Below, piece by piece: positions 13,578-13,626 of a stretch of 13,626 bases of DNA. The stretch's first letter is position 1. The number at the start of each line of letters is the position of its first letter. The stretch is from Clostridia bacterium (GTDB lineage: Bacteria; Bacillota_A; Clostridia; Oscillospirales; CAG-272): positions 1 to 13,626 of the forward strand of contig JAFTRT010000168.1 in assembly GCA_017462145.1 (NCBI GenBank), read 5' to 3'. Both the position numbers and the translations under genes were made by a program. A model generated the notes under the pieces. That model was not told where the DNA came from and did not search any database. It saw only the letters and a program-made list of their open reading frames with translations.

Positions 13578-13626
13578 CACTTTTTTTGGAAATGGAAGAC
13601 CTTTTTTCTTTTTCTTTGAATTTTGG

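Noticed and set aside
1..13626. Mobile element, phage, CRISPR array or defence system
   Set aside because: No transposase, integrase, regularly spaced repeats or known defence-gene motifs were seen; the genes are metabolic and regulatory with uniform codon style. The EEP pair could recall nucleases, but their N-terminal domain and setting point to carbohydrate metabolism.

Overview
The window looks like chromosomal DNA from a Bacillota bacterium of the class Clostridia, probably a gut-type, carbohydrate-using one; the species is not identifiable by eye. The grounds are an HPr kinase/phosphorylase, a Ktr-type potassium system, a tetrahydrofolate (THF) riboswitch ahead of a folate ECF transporter gene, strong AGGAGG-type ribosome sites, and textbook TTGACA-N17-TATAAT promoters. 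No tRNA, rRNA, insertion sequence, phage gene or CRISPR array was seen. There are twelve protein genes.

Layout. (1) 35-940, minus: a Gfo/Idh/MocA oxidoreductase ending at an in-frame TAG, beyond which family-like sequence seems to continue to the window edge. (2) Divergent from it, 1160-2080, plus: an AraC-type regulator with a consensus promoter. (3) 2160-4190, plus: ktrB and ktrA, potassium uptake channel and its NAD/c-di-AMP-type gate. A two-way terminator hairpin follows. (4) 4231-8357, minus: a GH43 lipoprotein with its own promoter and, upstream, a tandem pair of closely related proteins that join a glycosidase-type N-terminal domain to an endonuclease/exonuclease/phosphatase (EEP) domain. 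(5) 8477-10282, minus: folC and a FolT-type ECF S component, transcribed from a consensus promoter through a roughly 200-base leader that carries a THF riboswitch and then an 11-bp helix covering the ribosome site. (6) 10631-11446, plus: an esterase-like alpha/beta hydrolase divergent from the folate operon. Two strong hairpins separate it from (7) 11569-13524, minus: a TIM-barrel sugar isomerase/epimerase-like protein downstream of hprK.

How the genes fit together. The oxidoreductase, AraC regulator, GH43 lipoprotein, esterase-like hydrolase, TIM-barrel protein and HprK all suit plant or host glycan breakdown and its control by carbon catabolite signalling. FolT and FolC form a compact folate module: FolT imports folate, FolC traps it by glutamylation, and THF binding to the leader should shut the operon down. 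The least expected items are the GH-type-domain/EEP tandem pair without signal peptides, the apparent reuse of the same N-terminal domain type in the adjacent GH43 lipoprotein, and the riboswitch expression platform, whose helix overlaps the ribosome site and is followed by a U tract.
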